A stretch of 64,000 nucleotides of DNA from Arenicola marina (lineage: Eukaryota; Annelida; Polychaeta; Arenicolidae). The position numbers and the translations under genes were made by a program. A model generated the notes under the pieces. That model saw nothing but the letters and a program-made list of their open reading frames with translations. It was not told the origin of the DNA and ran no database searches. This document shows, piece by piece, positions 11,432 through 22,600 of the stretch; the first letter of the stretch is position 1, and the number at the start of each line of letters is the position of its first letter. The stretch covers positions 53,381,357-53,445,356 of the forward strand of contig OZ025250.1 of the NCBI GenBank assembly GCA_964019135.1, read 5' to 3'.

Positions 11432-12425
11432 TAGCAACTGTAAATTATTCGTTTCGGTGTAGCGAAAGTTTTCGTTTTGCTCGATACCTAGATCTTGCTG
11501 CGGAAGAAGACGAAGTTGAGGCGACTGAAGATTCAGTTGGTGATGGCGCTGCTCTTGGTGAGCTACAGCTTAACGTATATCTAGTTGCTAAAAGTATGTA
11601 TTGCGTTTTGTAACAATAGTGCATTATTTGTCAATTCCCTTTGTATGTGCACAATGGGCATAAGAGCATTTGGTAAATTATGTATATCATTATGATGTGC
11701 CTCCGCTTAGCCCAGAACGAATTTCGTGGATAAGTGAGTGAGGGCTTTCACTCGAGTAACTCCTAGTTTAATTCTATATATCCGTTCGCCGTTCATCACC
11801 CACTGTAGAAAATTGGTTTGGTTATGCAACTGTAAATGATTCGTTTTGGTGTAACAACATTTTTCGTTTTGCTCGATACGTAGATCTTGCTGCGGAAGAA
11901 GACGAAGTTGAGGCGACTGGAGATCCAGAAGGTGATGGTGCTGCTCGTGGTGAGCTGCAGCTTAACGTATATCTATTTGCTAAAACTATGTATTGCGTTT
12001 TGCAACAATAGTGCATTATTTGTCAATTCCCTTTGTATGTGCACAATGGGCATAGGAGCATTTGGTCGAATTATGTCTATCATTATGATGTGCCTCCGCT
12101 TAGCCCTGAAAGAATTTCGTGTATAACTGAGTGAGGGCTTTCACTCGAATAACTCCTAGTTCCATTCTGTATATCCGTTCGCCGTTTATCACCCACTGTA
12201 GAAAATTTGGTTTGGTTATGCAACTGTAAATGATGCGTTTCGGTGTAGCGAAAGTTGCCGTTTTGCTCGATACGTAGATCTTGCTGCGGAAGAAGACGAA
12301 GTTGAGGCGACTGGAGATCCAGTTGGTGATGGCGCTGCTCGTGGTCAGCTGCAGCTTAACATATATCTCGTTGCTAAAACTATGTATTGCGTTTTGTAAC
12401 AATACTGCATTATTTGTCAATTCCC
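11432..12425 (+). repeat. About 393-bp unit in three tandem copies, each with a possible 66-nt exon
   Basis: Copies begin near 11432, 11826 and 12220; the third breaks off at about 12425. Equivalent points lie 392 and 394 bases apart. Each copy holds a 66-base segment (11492-11557, 11884-11949, 12278-12343) between ...GATAC[C/G]TAG and, in copies 1 and 2, GTGAGC. Copy 3 has GTCAGC in place of the donor. Entered in phase 1 it reads LAAEEDEVEAT(G/E)D..GDGAA, an acidic peptide, and leaves in phase 1. Copies differ about as much inside as outside the candidate exon, so coding is not proven. Confidence 0.55.
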
Positions 12426-12752
12426 TGGCCAATGTGAGATTTATTTTCATAGTCCTAATTAAAAAAAAAATTACTCCCCATAATTCAGCAGTTATTAAAG
12501 TACAGTGACCTACACGTGCATCACACCGCTACTATCTAAATAATGAAATTATGAAGTATATTGCTAAATATTTAAGTCTTACCGATCCCAAGTGTAATTT
12601 GTAAATCTTACCGAACCTGAACCGATGATTACGTAATAAAGAGGCACTACATTTGTATTGCTATCGTGAAATACAAATATATAGCAGTTATTTCAACTAA
12701 TGGGACACATTAGTCATATATTCATTGCATATATTGCGCTTACCCTAACCAG

Positions 12753-13296
12753 GAAGCCCCCCATAAGGAGAAAACTGGTTTTGGAACCGCTGGAAGGCAA
12801 AGCCCCTGTCTCAACAATGAACAAGAGAAAACGCGGCCTGGTCACAACGGCGTACGAGCTGTCAGTGCTTTGCGAGGCCCAAGTAGTGGTTCACATTGAG
12901 GACAAAGGTGGCAACCCCTACACCTACGCCTCACACGACCAGCTATGGAAGGATTTGACAAGTGGGGGACTCTGCGTTCATCGAGTGAAGGGGAAAAATG
13001 TGCAACGTTTGGACGAAGACGGCCAGGCGATTGGCAGACCATCCGTTGAGGTCCCGGATCCAACTCCAAGAAGAAGCGTGGCAGGTGACCTAAACTTTGC
13101 GATCCGACGCACGCCGCAGGCAATGCCCTCCCTGTTGCCTAAGCGATTACAGTACGCCACACACGCCATCTCACCTTCCCGGGCGACCACCTCACATATT
13201 CCAGAAGCTCTGATGAAGCCTTCCGCGCAGCCTTTGTTAAAGCAATATACTTACATGCGCCATCTTTTATTTTTTACACTTTACAATCAAGACTAA
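12753..13296 (+). CDS. Terminal exon of a divergent MADS-box (SRF/MEF2-type) transcription factor
   Basis: The exon follows acceptor CCCTAACCAG (AG at 12751-12752) in phase 2 and runs 180 codons to a stop at 13294. Its first 65 or so residues match a MADS DNA-binding and dimerisation domain: RRKLVLEPLEGKAPVSTMNK, then RKRGLVTTAYELSVLCEAQV, a VVVHIEDKGG strand and YTYASHDQLWKDL. The K-R-K..G...K/T-AYELS-L core and the following beta strands are in the right order and spacing. The C-terminal 115 residues are basic and proline/serine-rich with no known domain. No exon supplying the start was identified; the mini-exons at 11492-12343 leave in the wrong phase to join it directly. It is neither a close SRF nor a close MEF2 sequence, so it is probably a lineage-specific member. 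Expected role: sequence-specific nuclear DNA binding. Confidence 0.7.
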
Positions 13297-13444
13297 AAGT
13301 ATCTTAAAATTATGATGTATGAATTATTTATATCTTTGAGTCTGTAAAACAACAATTTTAACATAAAACTACGCGGTTTATTTATATCGCGCGCGGACAT
13401 CCTGGCGAGCCGCGGTGGACATCACACAGCATACCGAAGGGACC

Positions 13445-13558
13445 TCAATAAAACGCGGAATACTTGCAGAATACCTGCAAACTCATGCGGAATACTGCGA
13501 AAAACTTCGGAATTTCCGCCGCGAAGAATTTTTTATTAAGTTTTCCGCGTTTTATTGA
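13445..13558. repeat. Short inverted-repeat element
   Basis: The 16-base arm tcaataaaacgcggaa (13445-13460) is exactly inverted at 13543-13558 around an 82-base interior that itself contains aacttcggaatttccgccgcgaag. It looks like a miniature fold-back element. Confidence 0.55.
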
Positions 13559-13934
13559 TGACCCAACCAAACAGCGAACAGGCGCGTAGGAATATAAAGC
13601 CGGCCACCAACTCTTCTGCTCCGGAAAACAAATTCGGTCTCTCCGGATAGCCACGGGCGTTCAGGATTTAAATTCAAGACAGCATATATTAATTTGACAT
13701 GGAGAAGAGGTTGGTACAACAAAAATTACGGAATATATTGTCTTAACCGACTCTACTGCAGATTTGTTCTCTTTCGGGGCAACAATGCCTCCTGCGTCCC
13801 CCAACGTTCGCTCTACGGCATTGTCAGGGGCCAGCGTATTTTGCTCGCCACATGGCAGGGCTCGCACCCAGGACATGATAAGGTTTCAAGTCATGTCGCC
13901 TTCACGCGGTGCTAGAGCCCATCCAGTGCCTGCG

Positions 13935-14345
13935 ACTGAGGTCTCTGCCGGTGCAAGAGGGGTGTTTGTGTCAGGGCCCAAAGTCACTGCCGGTGCAAGA
14001 GGGTATCTGTGCCAGGGCCCACAGTCACTGTTGGTGCAAGAGGGGTGTCTGTGTCAGGGCCCAAAGTCACTGCCGGTGCAAGAGGGTATCTGTGCCAGGG
14101 CCCACAGTCACTGTTGGTGCAAGAGGGGTGTCTGTGTCAGGGCCCAAAGTCACTGCCGGTGCAAGAGGGTATCTGTGCCAGGGCCCACAGTCACTGTCGG
14201 TGCAAGAGGGGTGTCTGTCTTACGAGTCGGACCTAAAGTCACTGCCGGTGCAAGAGGGGTGTCTGTCTTACGAATCGGACCTAAAGTCACTGCCGGCGCA
14301 AGCGGGGTGTCTGTCTTACGAGTCGGACTTATAGTCACCGCCGGT
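13935..14345 (+). repeat. Minisatellite of 41-48 bp units
   Basis: About ten units begin with ggtgcaagagg. Two alternating versions of about 42 and 41 bases form a dimer. The last three units are lengthened with a cttacgagtcgg-type insert. Because the unit is not a multiple of three, the peptide changes from copy to copy. Confidence 0.8.
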
Positions 14346-14365
14346 GCAAGAGAGGTCGGAGGCGA

Positions 14366-15640
14366 GGCGATCAAAGTCGTCCCTGGGCCCTCCGATGATC
14401 CACACGGAGACGAGGCGAGGGAAGTCGTCCCTCGGCCCTCCGATGATCCGTGCGGAGACGAGACGAGGGAAGTCGTCCCTGGGCCCTCCGATGATCCACA
14501 CGGAGACGAGGCGAGGGAAGTCGTCCCTGGGCCCTCCGATGATCCACACGGAGACGAGGCGAGGGAAGTCGTCCCTCGGCCCTCCGATGATCCACACGGA
14601 GACGAGGCGATGGAAGTCGTCCCTGGGCCCTCCGATGATCCACACGGAGACGAGACGAGGGAAGTCGTCCCTGGGCCCTCCGATGATCCACACAGAGACG
14701 AGGCGAGGGAAGTCGTCCCTCGGCCCTCCGATGATCCACACGGAGACGAGGCGATCGAAGTCGTCCCTGGGCCCTCCGATGATCCACACGGAGACGAGGC
14801 GAGGGAAGTCGTCCCTCGGCCCTCCGATGATCCACACGGAGACGAGGCGAGGGAAGTCGTCCCTCGGCCCTCCGATGATCCACACGGAGACGAGGCGAGG
14901 GAAGTCGTCCCTCGGCCCTCCGATGATCCACACGGAGACGAGGCGAGGGAAGTCGTCCCTGGGCCCTCCGATGATCCACACGGAGACGAGACGAGGGAAG
15001 TCGTCCCTGGGCCCTCCGATGATCCACACGGAGACGAGGCGAGGGAAGTCGTCCCTCGGCCCTCCGATGATCCACACGGAGACGAGGCGATGGAAGTCGT
15101 CCCTCGGCCCTCCGATGATCCACACGGAGACGAGGCGAGGGAAGTCGTCCCTGGGCCCTCCGATGATCCACACGGAGACGAGGCGAGGGAAGTCGTCCCT
15201 GGGCCCTCCGATGATCCACACGGAGACGAGGCGAGGGAAGTCGTCCCTGGGCCCTCCGATGATCCACACAGAGACGAGGCGAGGGAAGTCGTCCCTGGGC
15301 CCTCCGATGATCCGTGCGGAGACGAGACGAGGGAAGTCGTCCCTCGGCCCTCCGATGATCCGTGCGGAGACGAAACGAGTGAAGTCGTCCCTCGGCCCTC
15401 CGATGATCCACACGGAGACGAGGCGAGGGAAGTCGTCCCTGGGCCCTCCGATGACCCACACGGAGACGAGGCGAGGAAAGTCGTCCCTCGGCCCTCCGAT
15501 GATCCACACGGAGACGAGGCGAGGGAAGTCGTCCCTGGGCCCTCCGATGATCCACACGGAGACGAGGCGAGGGAAGTCGTCCCTCGGCCCTCCGATGATC
15601 CACACAGAGACGAGGCAAGGGAAGTCACCCCTGGGCCCTC
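14366..15640 (+). repeat. 48-bp minisatellite, about 26-27 units
   Basis: A 48-base unit (for example gaagtcgtccctgggccctc then cgatgatccacacggagacg and gaggcgagg) repeats without a break. On the plus strand one frame reads [16 protein letters not shown] per unit, within an open frame from 13764 to 15773. Several other frames on both strands are also open throughout, because the unit lacks stops in them. Open reading here is therefore not evidence of a gene. Variants (GGG/CGG, CACACG/CGTGCG) are mixed along the array. Confidence 0.9.
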
Positions 15641-16606
15641 CAGAGATGTGGTATATACCGCCCGGCCACGACCCAAGTCCTTGCGCCAACAGGCCGAGAA
15701 GACAGGCACCGTAACCGGCGGCACTCTGCAGGACAGAGTCAGGAACGTGATCGCCGGTGTCAGTGCATGGTAGAAGACCATGTGCATCGTATGCAAGGAG
15801 GCATACAAGAAAGCCACTGACACCTGTGGTGGAGTGCACCAACCGGTCGCAGATTTACGCCGGCGTAGTGGTTGCGCCGGCGTAACTACGTCGGACATAC
15901 GTCGGACGTAGTGAGGAATGTTAGGCCGTGTGCACCAAGCGGGCGTTGAGCGAGCGTAGTTACGTCCGACGTACATCCATGAAATGTGGGGAATTCCCAC
16001 TAGTTTCGATGGCGGATTTTGAGGAGCGACGTTTCTTTCAGCTTACAGCTCTTATAAATGTAAATTTAAGTATGCAAGGGACCATTCTTGGGCGTGGATC
16101 GCCTTCTATGCTAAATGGCTTATAAAAAAATGTGAGGAGGTTGACGTTGATGCAATATTCCCGGGTTTCAGTTAAAACAAGACATAGGATCATTTTGATC
16201 CAACAGTCGGCCAAAAGAACATATTAGTAGCATTTCACTCGGCTGTTCCCGCTTTTTGTGATATGTATTAGTGTGTGGCCCAGCTTGTGGCCTGCACAAG
16301 ATTTAATTCCTCTCTGTCGCAGACTCTCGACCTACGTGTGAAGGGTGGCGACCTAGGTCAAGGCCACGCCGCGGCATGCACCAGTAATGCCTCAGAACAC
16401 ATGCTTTCTGTAGGGAAGAAGGTTCCCCTCAATTTTATCGCTTCAGACAAAGCAAAGTATTTACAGCCTATTCTTTCTATATACAAGTGTATACTCTCTA
16501 GTTTAACACTGGAATGTGCATAGCACCTAGTGGCTTCGTTATAAACGCATGCGTTAATATTTAGTCTCACATTTGAAGCCAGATCTAAGACGAGATGGCA
16601 CGAAAT
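15633..16606 (+). repeat. Dispersed repeat, copy 1 (second copy at 57630-58605)
   Basis: From gggccctccagagatgtgg to the segment ending gagatggcacgaaa this is nearly identical by eye to 57630-58605. It contains an imperfect inverted stretch around tacgtcggacatacgtcggac (15890s) and a broken reading frame. That frame starts MADFEERRFFQLTALIN at 16011 and continues, one frame over, as KYARDHSWAWIAFYAKWLIK. This suggests an old coding exon of the adjoining PIF/Harbinger-type element. Confidence 0.75.
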
Positions 16607-16654
16607 AAAAACTCCGGACTTCGCTGCAAGTATACAAAGAAAATAAATAGGTTT

Positions 16655-17570
16655 TAAGCTCAAAGTTAAACGCGGCAGTGACGTGGGAAATCAAGAAGAA
16701 CACGTGGATAAAGATACAGACAGCAATTAATGCGCTGGGCATCCAGTAAAAAGTAGAAGTAAAGCACAAACGGAAAGATCTCTTATCGAGGGCGAAAACA
16801 GATTTCTCGAACAGGAAATACCCCAAGACAGGCGGTGGCCCTCAACCAATTGAAAGTATCTATACTGATACGGTTCTAGACATTATCGGCGAAGATTCCC
16901 CAAGCCTTCTTGGAATAAGCAGTGGCGTAGAAAGTGGCATAGAATATGATGGCAGTGAGACGGACGATGCGATGTCTCATCGCAGCCTGCCGACGAAAGC
17001 ATCAGCAGAAGGTATGGTGTATAAAATACTTGTTTAACATTAGAACTACTACATTACTACAAACATGTTTACGTAATGTAGGCCTATAATGAGCCATTGT
17101 ATACTTATACATACACGTTGGAAAACGCAATTACATTTAATGATGTATGATACACTTTTTCTTTATATGTTTATACTTTTCACACCATTTGAAGAGATAT
17201 TATATACATTATATACTGAGCTCCAAAATTTTCGCCATAGTTTTAACATGTGTTTCAATGGGATTTTTTTGCAGATGAGCTATTGGCGCAAAGAAGGCCT
17301 TCGTCGGGTCCACCCTCGTCCACAATACTACCGACCCTCACTCCTATGGCCTCCTGTTCGGCGACTGCAGTGCCTCACAACAAGGCGGCAAAGTCTAGCC
17401 CAAAGAAAAGGAAAAGGGAACCATCACGTGAAGAACTTCACAAATAGCTCCTTGAACTTGAAATCAAGAAAGTTAGATTAGAATGCGAGAAACTGTCAAT
17501 AGAGAAGGAGAAACTCGGTAAAGAATGCATAAAACTAGATATTGAAATATTCACCCCATTCAGCAAGCTG
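16655..17570 (+). pseudogene. PIF/Harbinger-associated Myb/SANT-like protein, broken
   Basis: The first exon (about 16655-17011) reads KKNTWIKIQTAINALGI, an in-frame TAA, VKHKRKDLLSRAKTDF and then PKTGGGPQPIESIY. The KTGGGP motif after a trihelix/Myb-type region is a hallmark of the second protein of PIF/Harbinger transposons and its host relatives. A donor (GAAG|GTATGG) closes it at 17011-17012. The next exon (from 17276, after TTTTGCAG) runs in phase DELLAQRRPSSGPP... through a lysine-rich stretch SPKKRKREPSREELHK, a TAG, then a leucine-rich coiled coil (LLELEIKKVRLECEKLSIEK). In the living family this protein binds DNA and escorts the HARBI1 nuclease. Two stops make this copy dead. Confidence 0.75.
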
Positions 17571-17582
17571 GAGCCAAGAATG

Positions 17583-17970
17583 TGGGTACAGGGCACTGGC
17601 CTGCGGCCCATACATCATGGGCCTTGCTTGTCTTATGGTCGTACATGGTATAGCTGGTAACATTATTCATGATACAGGTCGCAAGATCATGCAGTGGCGC
17701 CATCTGGTGACGTTATGTGGCCATGTTGGTCACTGGCCCGCGGCCAATACGTCATGGGCCTTGCTTGTCTTATGGTCGTACATGGTATAGCTGGTAACAT
17801 TATTGCCGCCATCTGGTGACGTTATGTGGCCATGTTGGTCACTGGCCCGCGGCCAATACGTCATGGGCCTTGCTTGTCTTATGGTCGTACATGGTATAGC
17901 TGGTAACATTATTTATGATACAGGTCGCAAGATCATGCATTGGCGCCATCTGGTGACGTTATGTGGCCAG
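17583..17970 (+). repeat. Tandem repeat at the end of the Harbinger-like element
   Basis: About three units are present, each containing cactggcccgcggccaatac, catgggccttgcttgtctta and cagtggcgccatctggtgac. Units are about 137 bases, with one shortened copy. An inverted copy of one unit together with the adjoining 3' coding end lies at 57225-57395. Confidence 0.75.
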
Positions 17971-17999
17971 GTTATAAAGATCGAAGGCAATAATTTTGT

Positions 18000-19610
18000 A
18001 TCTTGCGCCTTTAAATTAACTCCAATGATCAACAGATTACCAGAATGATGAGCTCTTTAATTGTCTGCCCGCTAATCAGCATTTATTTTCTCCACCCCCC
18101 GCCCCCCCCCCCCCCCACCCGCGCCTTGCCCATCACGGGGCGGATCCAGGGGGGCGACCCGCCCCGCCCCCGCCCCCTTTCAGGGCTGAAATGTACACCA
18201 CTTAACATACGAAATTCGACCTCCCCCCCACACATGCAGAGAGGGGGGGGGGGGAATTCTACTTATTTTGTGTACTTATATATGTGGACCAGTCATTGCG
18301 CAGGTATACCAGTCATTGCGCACTTGCCGACATGCATGCACTTTCGCTATTTCGTTATTCATATAAATTTTTGTCTAAAGCTTTACCAGATAGATACCTT
18401 CATGTGCACCAGCTAGATCTACCTTGACGTTTATTTTGTATGCATATAAGCATTCTGCATCTAACTTTAAGCATCTTTCGCCCAGTGCGCAATCACTGGT
18501 CGGATAACGTTATCTCTTTGGCAATTTTGTGTCGGGCCTAATGGTATGTCACGCGCACGTTGATATATATATATCACGGATGAAGTCGGACAACCAAATC
18601 CATGTGGTGTTTTGCCGCGGGTGCGTTTGTCGATCAGACGGCGCTTTCTTGAGTGAAACCAATTTTTGCCTTGATTCATACATCCGTAACCTGGTAACTA
18701 TCATGATTACACATATGTGGTATATCTGTATCAATTTTTCTTGAAGTTAAATGCATGTTTAATTGAAGTTGCCACGTAAGTAGCATGTTGTGAAGGCGAG
18801 CGATAATAGATGCATCATAAACTTCGCATGGCAAATCGGCCAGGAAAATAGAGCATTTGACCAGATGCTACTTGCTCCTTCTTTAGCAACAGACCAGTAC
18901 AAGTATAGAAAAATAGACACATTTCTGATTTTGTATACCTTAATCATAGAATCTACTCATTTCCTTTGAAGTAAATGAGGAACAGGATTTTCGGAGTCTG
19001 AGTTACGATGCTGTATTACACACACTGACACAGTCACAGGTGCCTCTGGCATCTATAGCTGTGTATCGTTTACCTTTGAACATTGATATCACGGCATAAC
19101 ACAGAATCCAAACACTTGACATGCATGAAAGATAACTTACTGTACAAATAATCCCTAGTCATTCAGTGCTTGGAGTACCAATATGTAATAGATATAAGGT
19201 ATATTTATTTTTTATCAGGTCATATTTCTTGCAGGAATTTTATTTAATATTTCTTCATCATTTAATATTATAATATGTATTGCTTCATTTATAAAATATA
19301 TTTAATAGCATTATATATATTGATTCACTTATAAAATAAAGTTAAATATAATGTATAAATATTGACTATACATCTACTGTAATATTTTTCACAGAAATGG
19401 GTATATCTAGCCTACAATTTAAAAAAAGCTGTAACTTTTTTTACTTATAAAGATATTTCAATTCTGTTTATTGCAGAACTATTCTGCTGTAATCTAGTTT
19501 CATAGCAAATGCTAAGTAATAGTTCATTTTTGAAATTTACCAGAGACAAATTACAGAATGATTATCTGTATTTTTCTGTCTTTTGTATGTACATTAATCT
19601 TCACTCTTTG
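18000..19610. other. No gene recognised; poly-C/poly-G block and AT-rich upstream DNA of the KDZ gene
   Basis: From 18080 to 18260 there are long C and G runs. Short inverted copies of ccagtcattgcgca occur near 18290, 18311 and 18485. The stretch 19200-19600 is very AT-rich and would be the 5' intron or promoter-proximal region of the gene at 19619. An acceptor at 19612-19613 implies an untranslated exon upstream that I could not place. Confidence 0.4.
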
Positions 19611-19618
19611 CAGGTAAT

Positions 19619-22600
19619 ATGCCCTGGGGTAAGAGACGGACCCTAACTTACAAGAGTAGTTGTTTCCGTAATGGCCGTCTTGTGACAAAGAGGAAACCGT
19701 TGCATGTTTCATCATGCCGCCAGCCCATGACATCCTCTATAACAGGCCCTCCTTTAATATCAGAAGAGCCTCATGTATCAGAAGCCTCTACCAGTCAAGA
19801 CAACGTGCCTTCAATCTCAAGATACTATGTCGACAAGGTGAAAGAGGTGACAGCGTGGCAGTCTGTTCGGCTTCTCTTGGTTGAAAAAGCCACTGAACTT
19901 AATGTGCCACTTGACAGCCTACCCTGTGTGGAGTGTGGCAACACACATGTAGCGCCTCTTTCTCGCTGTCTGGATTGTGGGCCCCAATACCAAGGATGCA
20001 CAACTTGTATTGTTGAGGCGCACAAACTCCGCCCTTTTCACCGCCTTCAGGAGTGGAAAGTAAGGCCTCTGTAGTATATGTAGTATAGCTGTTATGCTTC
20101 ATTTACCCCACTCAAAGAAATTTCCAGTCATAACTATTATACATCAGGGCTCGACATTAACGCTTGTCCCGAGCAAAGTGATTGAACCTGTCGGATAAGT
20201 AAATTAACACTTCTTTGTTCTTGCCAGACAAGACAAGTGCTTGCTGGACCAGTGCAATATGTTCCAAACCCTCATAACCAGTTTCCTTTGGTTGGCTTTA
20301 GCTGTCTTTTTTGTATATGTAAGATTGTAGACATGGCAACTGAATGCATGTATTTACATATATGACATCAAAAACTATTGTGACACTTATACTAAGTCCA
20401 TTGTGTTTTGTCTCGTTCTCTTAACCACATTGTTTAAGTTGCAACATTCTTCAACATGTTGTTGTTGTTTTTTGTATGGGGCTTTTAGGGAGGGGGGGCA
20501 AGTCAATATTTTGGTGGGACAAGTAAATATCAGGTGGGACAATTAAAAATTAAAAGGACTTGTGCTGCAAGTCTAGATGTTAGAAGTTAGTGTCGAGCCC
20601 TGTACCTGTCAGTGTTTTTTTAGTGAATAGTTCGCACAACAGTTATACGGTATATCCTGTTTGTTAGCTTTGTATTAATTAAAATATATTTGGGATATAT
20701 GCAATATAGTGTTTGTATTTACATATAACATAATAACCAAAGTAATATTTGTTGATCTTAATTTTTATATCTCATGGTCTTTATTATGCCATTTGTAACT
20801 GCATAATGATCAATATAATGCCTATAAAAGTTTGTATTTTGCTCAAATACATTAAGAAACTTCACCTATTTGTATGTTTGTTCACAGGGACAACTCTTTC
20901 TTCCACTGACATGGATTGCCTCATTGAAAAGATGTGATCATGAATGTTACACGATTTGGCAGCATCGAATGCATGTTTGCACTCTCCAAGGTTAGAGCAT
21001 TTTTTCAAATTTTCCCAATACTACATGTTCCACTTTTTTCTAATAGATACTCACTTCAAGCATAAGGATGCTTAGTTTACGGTACTATGGTGCTGTTATC
21101 ATCAAGTCATTCTTTAATTCATTCTTTGCTTTATAATATAGGCATCCAGGAGACGATCATCGATCTCTGCAATTGTGAGTCTGCTGCAGAAACCCTGGTG
21201 CGGCATCATCTGTGGCCCGTTTCTGCAGTGTCAGAATCTCCAAGAGTGGCCGCAACATTTAGTATGCTGTCATTTGCAGTAGCTCTGCAATTGGAATGCC
21301 AGGTGTCTGTATCTGGATTTTGCAACACACTCAAATGGCATAATAAATTAACCGAAAGAGAGGTGAGAGGTTCTTTTTATCTTCTTTTTTCTTATTTTTA
21401 AATTATTGGTACTGTTAATTTACACTGGATCAATATTTAATGTATTAGCCATAGCACATTAACAAATTAATTTGGTATGCGACACATTTCATTGAGCTGT
21501 GAGGGGACATGGGACGCATTGTCAATGTATAGTGAGCACACTATGGAATAGTTTACTTAAATGAATATCCCATTATTGGTCAAATGTCCCATAATTTTAA
21601 GAAACTCTGTGACACTGGCACCCACCCACTGGCATACCTCATATTCAGAACTACTGATGAGCTATACATTTTATCTAAGGCCTGGGTATCATTTCACTAT
21701 GATCTCGTAACCTTTGCTCGTAACTTTTGAATCCGTGCTGCAGGACCGGGGATGAAGGAAATACATTGTTTTCATCATACATATTATATATAGACATCAG
21801 TGTGAAACAATCTGCCCGAGAAATCAATTGCAAAGGTATTAATATACCTTAGTAGCTCATAACTGTTAGTGAAACAGGGCCCAGGTGCAAATAAGGAAAA
21901 TTGAAGCAGATGCTTGAAATGCATGCAATATATATGCTTATGGTATTTGTCACATTATTACATGTGTCCATGATCATGGAAGAAACATGGAAAATTTCAA
22001 GTAAATCATATGTCTGGCTGCAGAGTAATGACAAAACTCTAGGTCCGAATGCTTACTATGCTCAGAATAAACTCAATAAAGTCAGTTTCTTTGATATTTT
22101 ACTTGAGAATAATATTTTGGTGAAGGGAATTTATATACCGTTACTGTTGGGACAATGTTATGCGATCAATGTTAAGCATATTATAATTGTTAAGTCTACA
22201 TTCATGGAAATCTATGTCTATAAACAATTTTGAGCAATGAATGTCTAAATTTGCAATATGTTGGGTGGAATATTGTGGCAGAGAACATTTTTATTTCTCA
22301 TGATAGACCATTCGCAATCTTGCTGGTAAAATTGTATAAATTTAAAACGGTATTTTTGATAACGTTTGCTCTATTTTAGCAAGCGGACATACAAATTAAT
22401 TATATACTTTATGGTTTAAAACCTTATATTCACCCTTAATATTCTTTTGTCTTGATTCAGTAAGGTACAGATAGAACAACATCTTTTAAGTTTGACTATA
22501 TTTTCCATAATGAAATCTCAAATTTCAGGAAAAAATGGCCAACATTACCTATTGAATGCATTGATTTATTAATTGTAACAAGAATTAAAGATTTTCTGGA

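Noticed and set aside
14150..16000. Minus-strand ORFs of 415-616 codons over the 48-bp array
   Set aside because: They are mirror frames of the minisatellite. Length comes from the stop-free unit, not from coding constraint.
18549..18744. Short ORFs on both strands upstream of the KDZ gene
   Set aside because: Below the length expected to be informative, no domain, no splice support.
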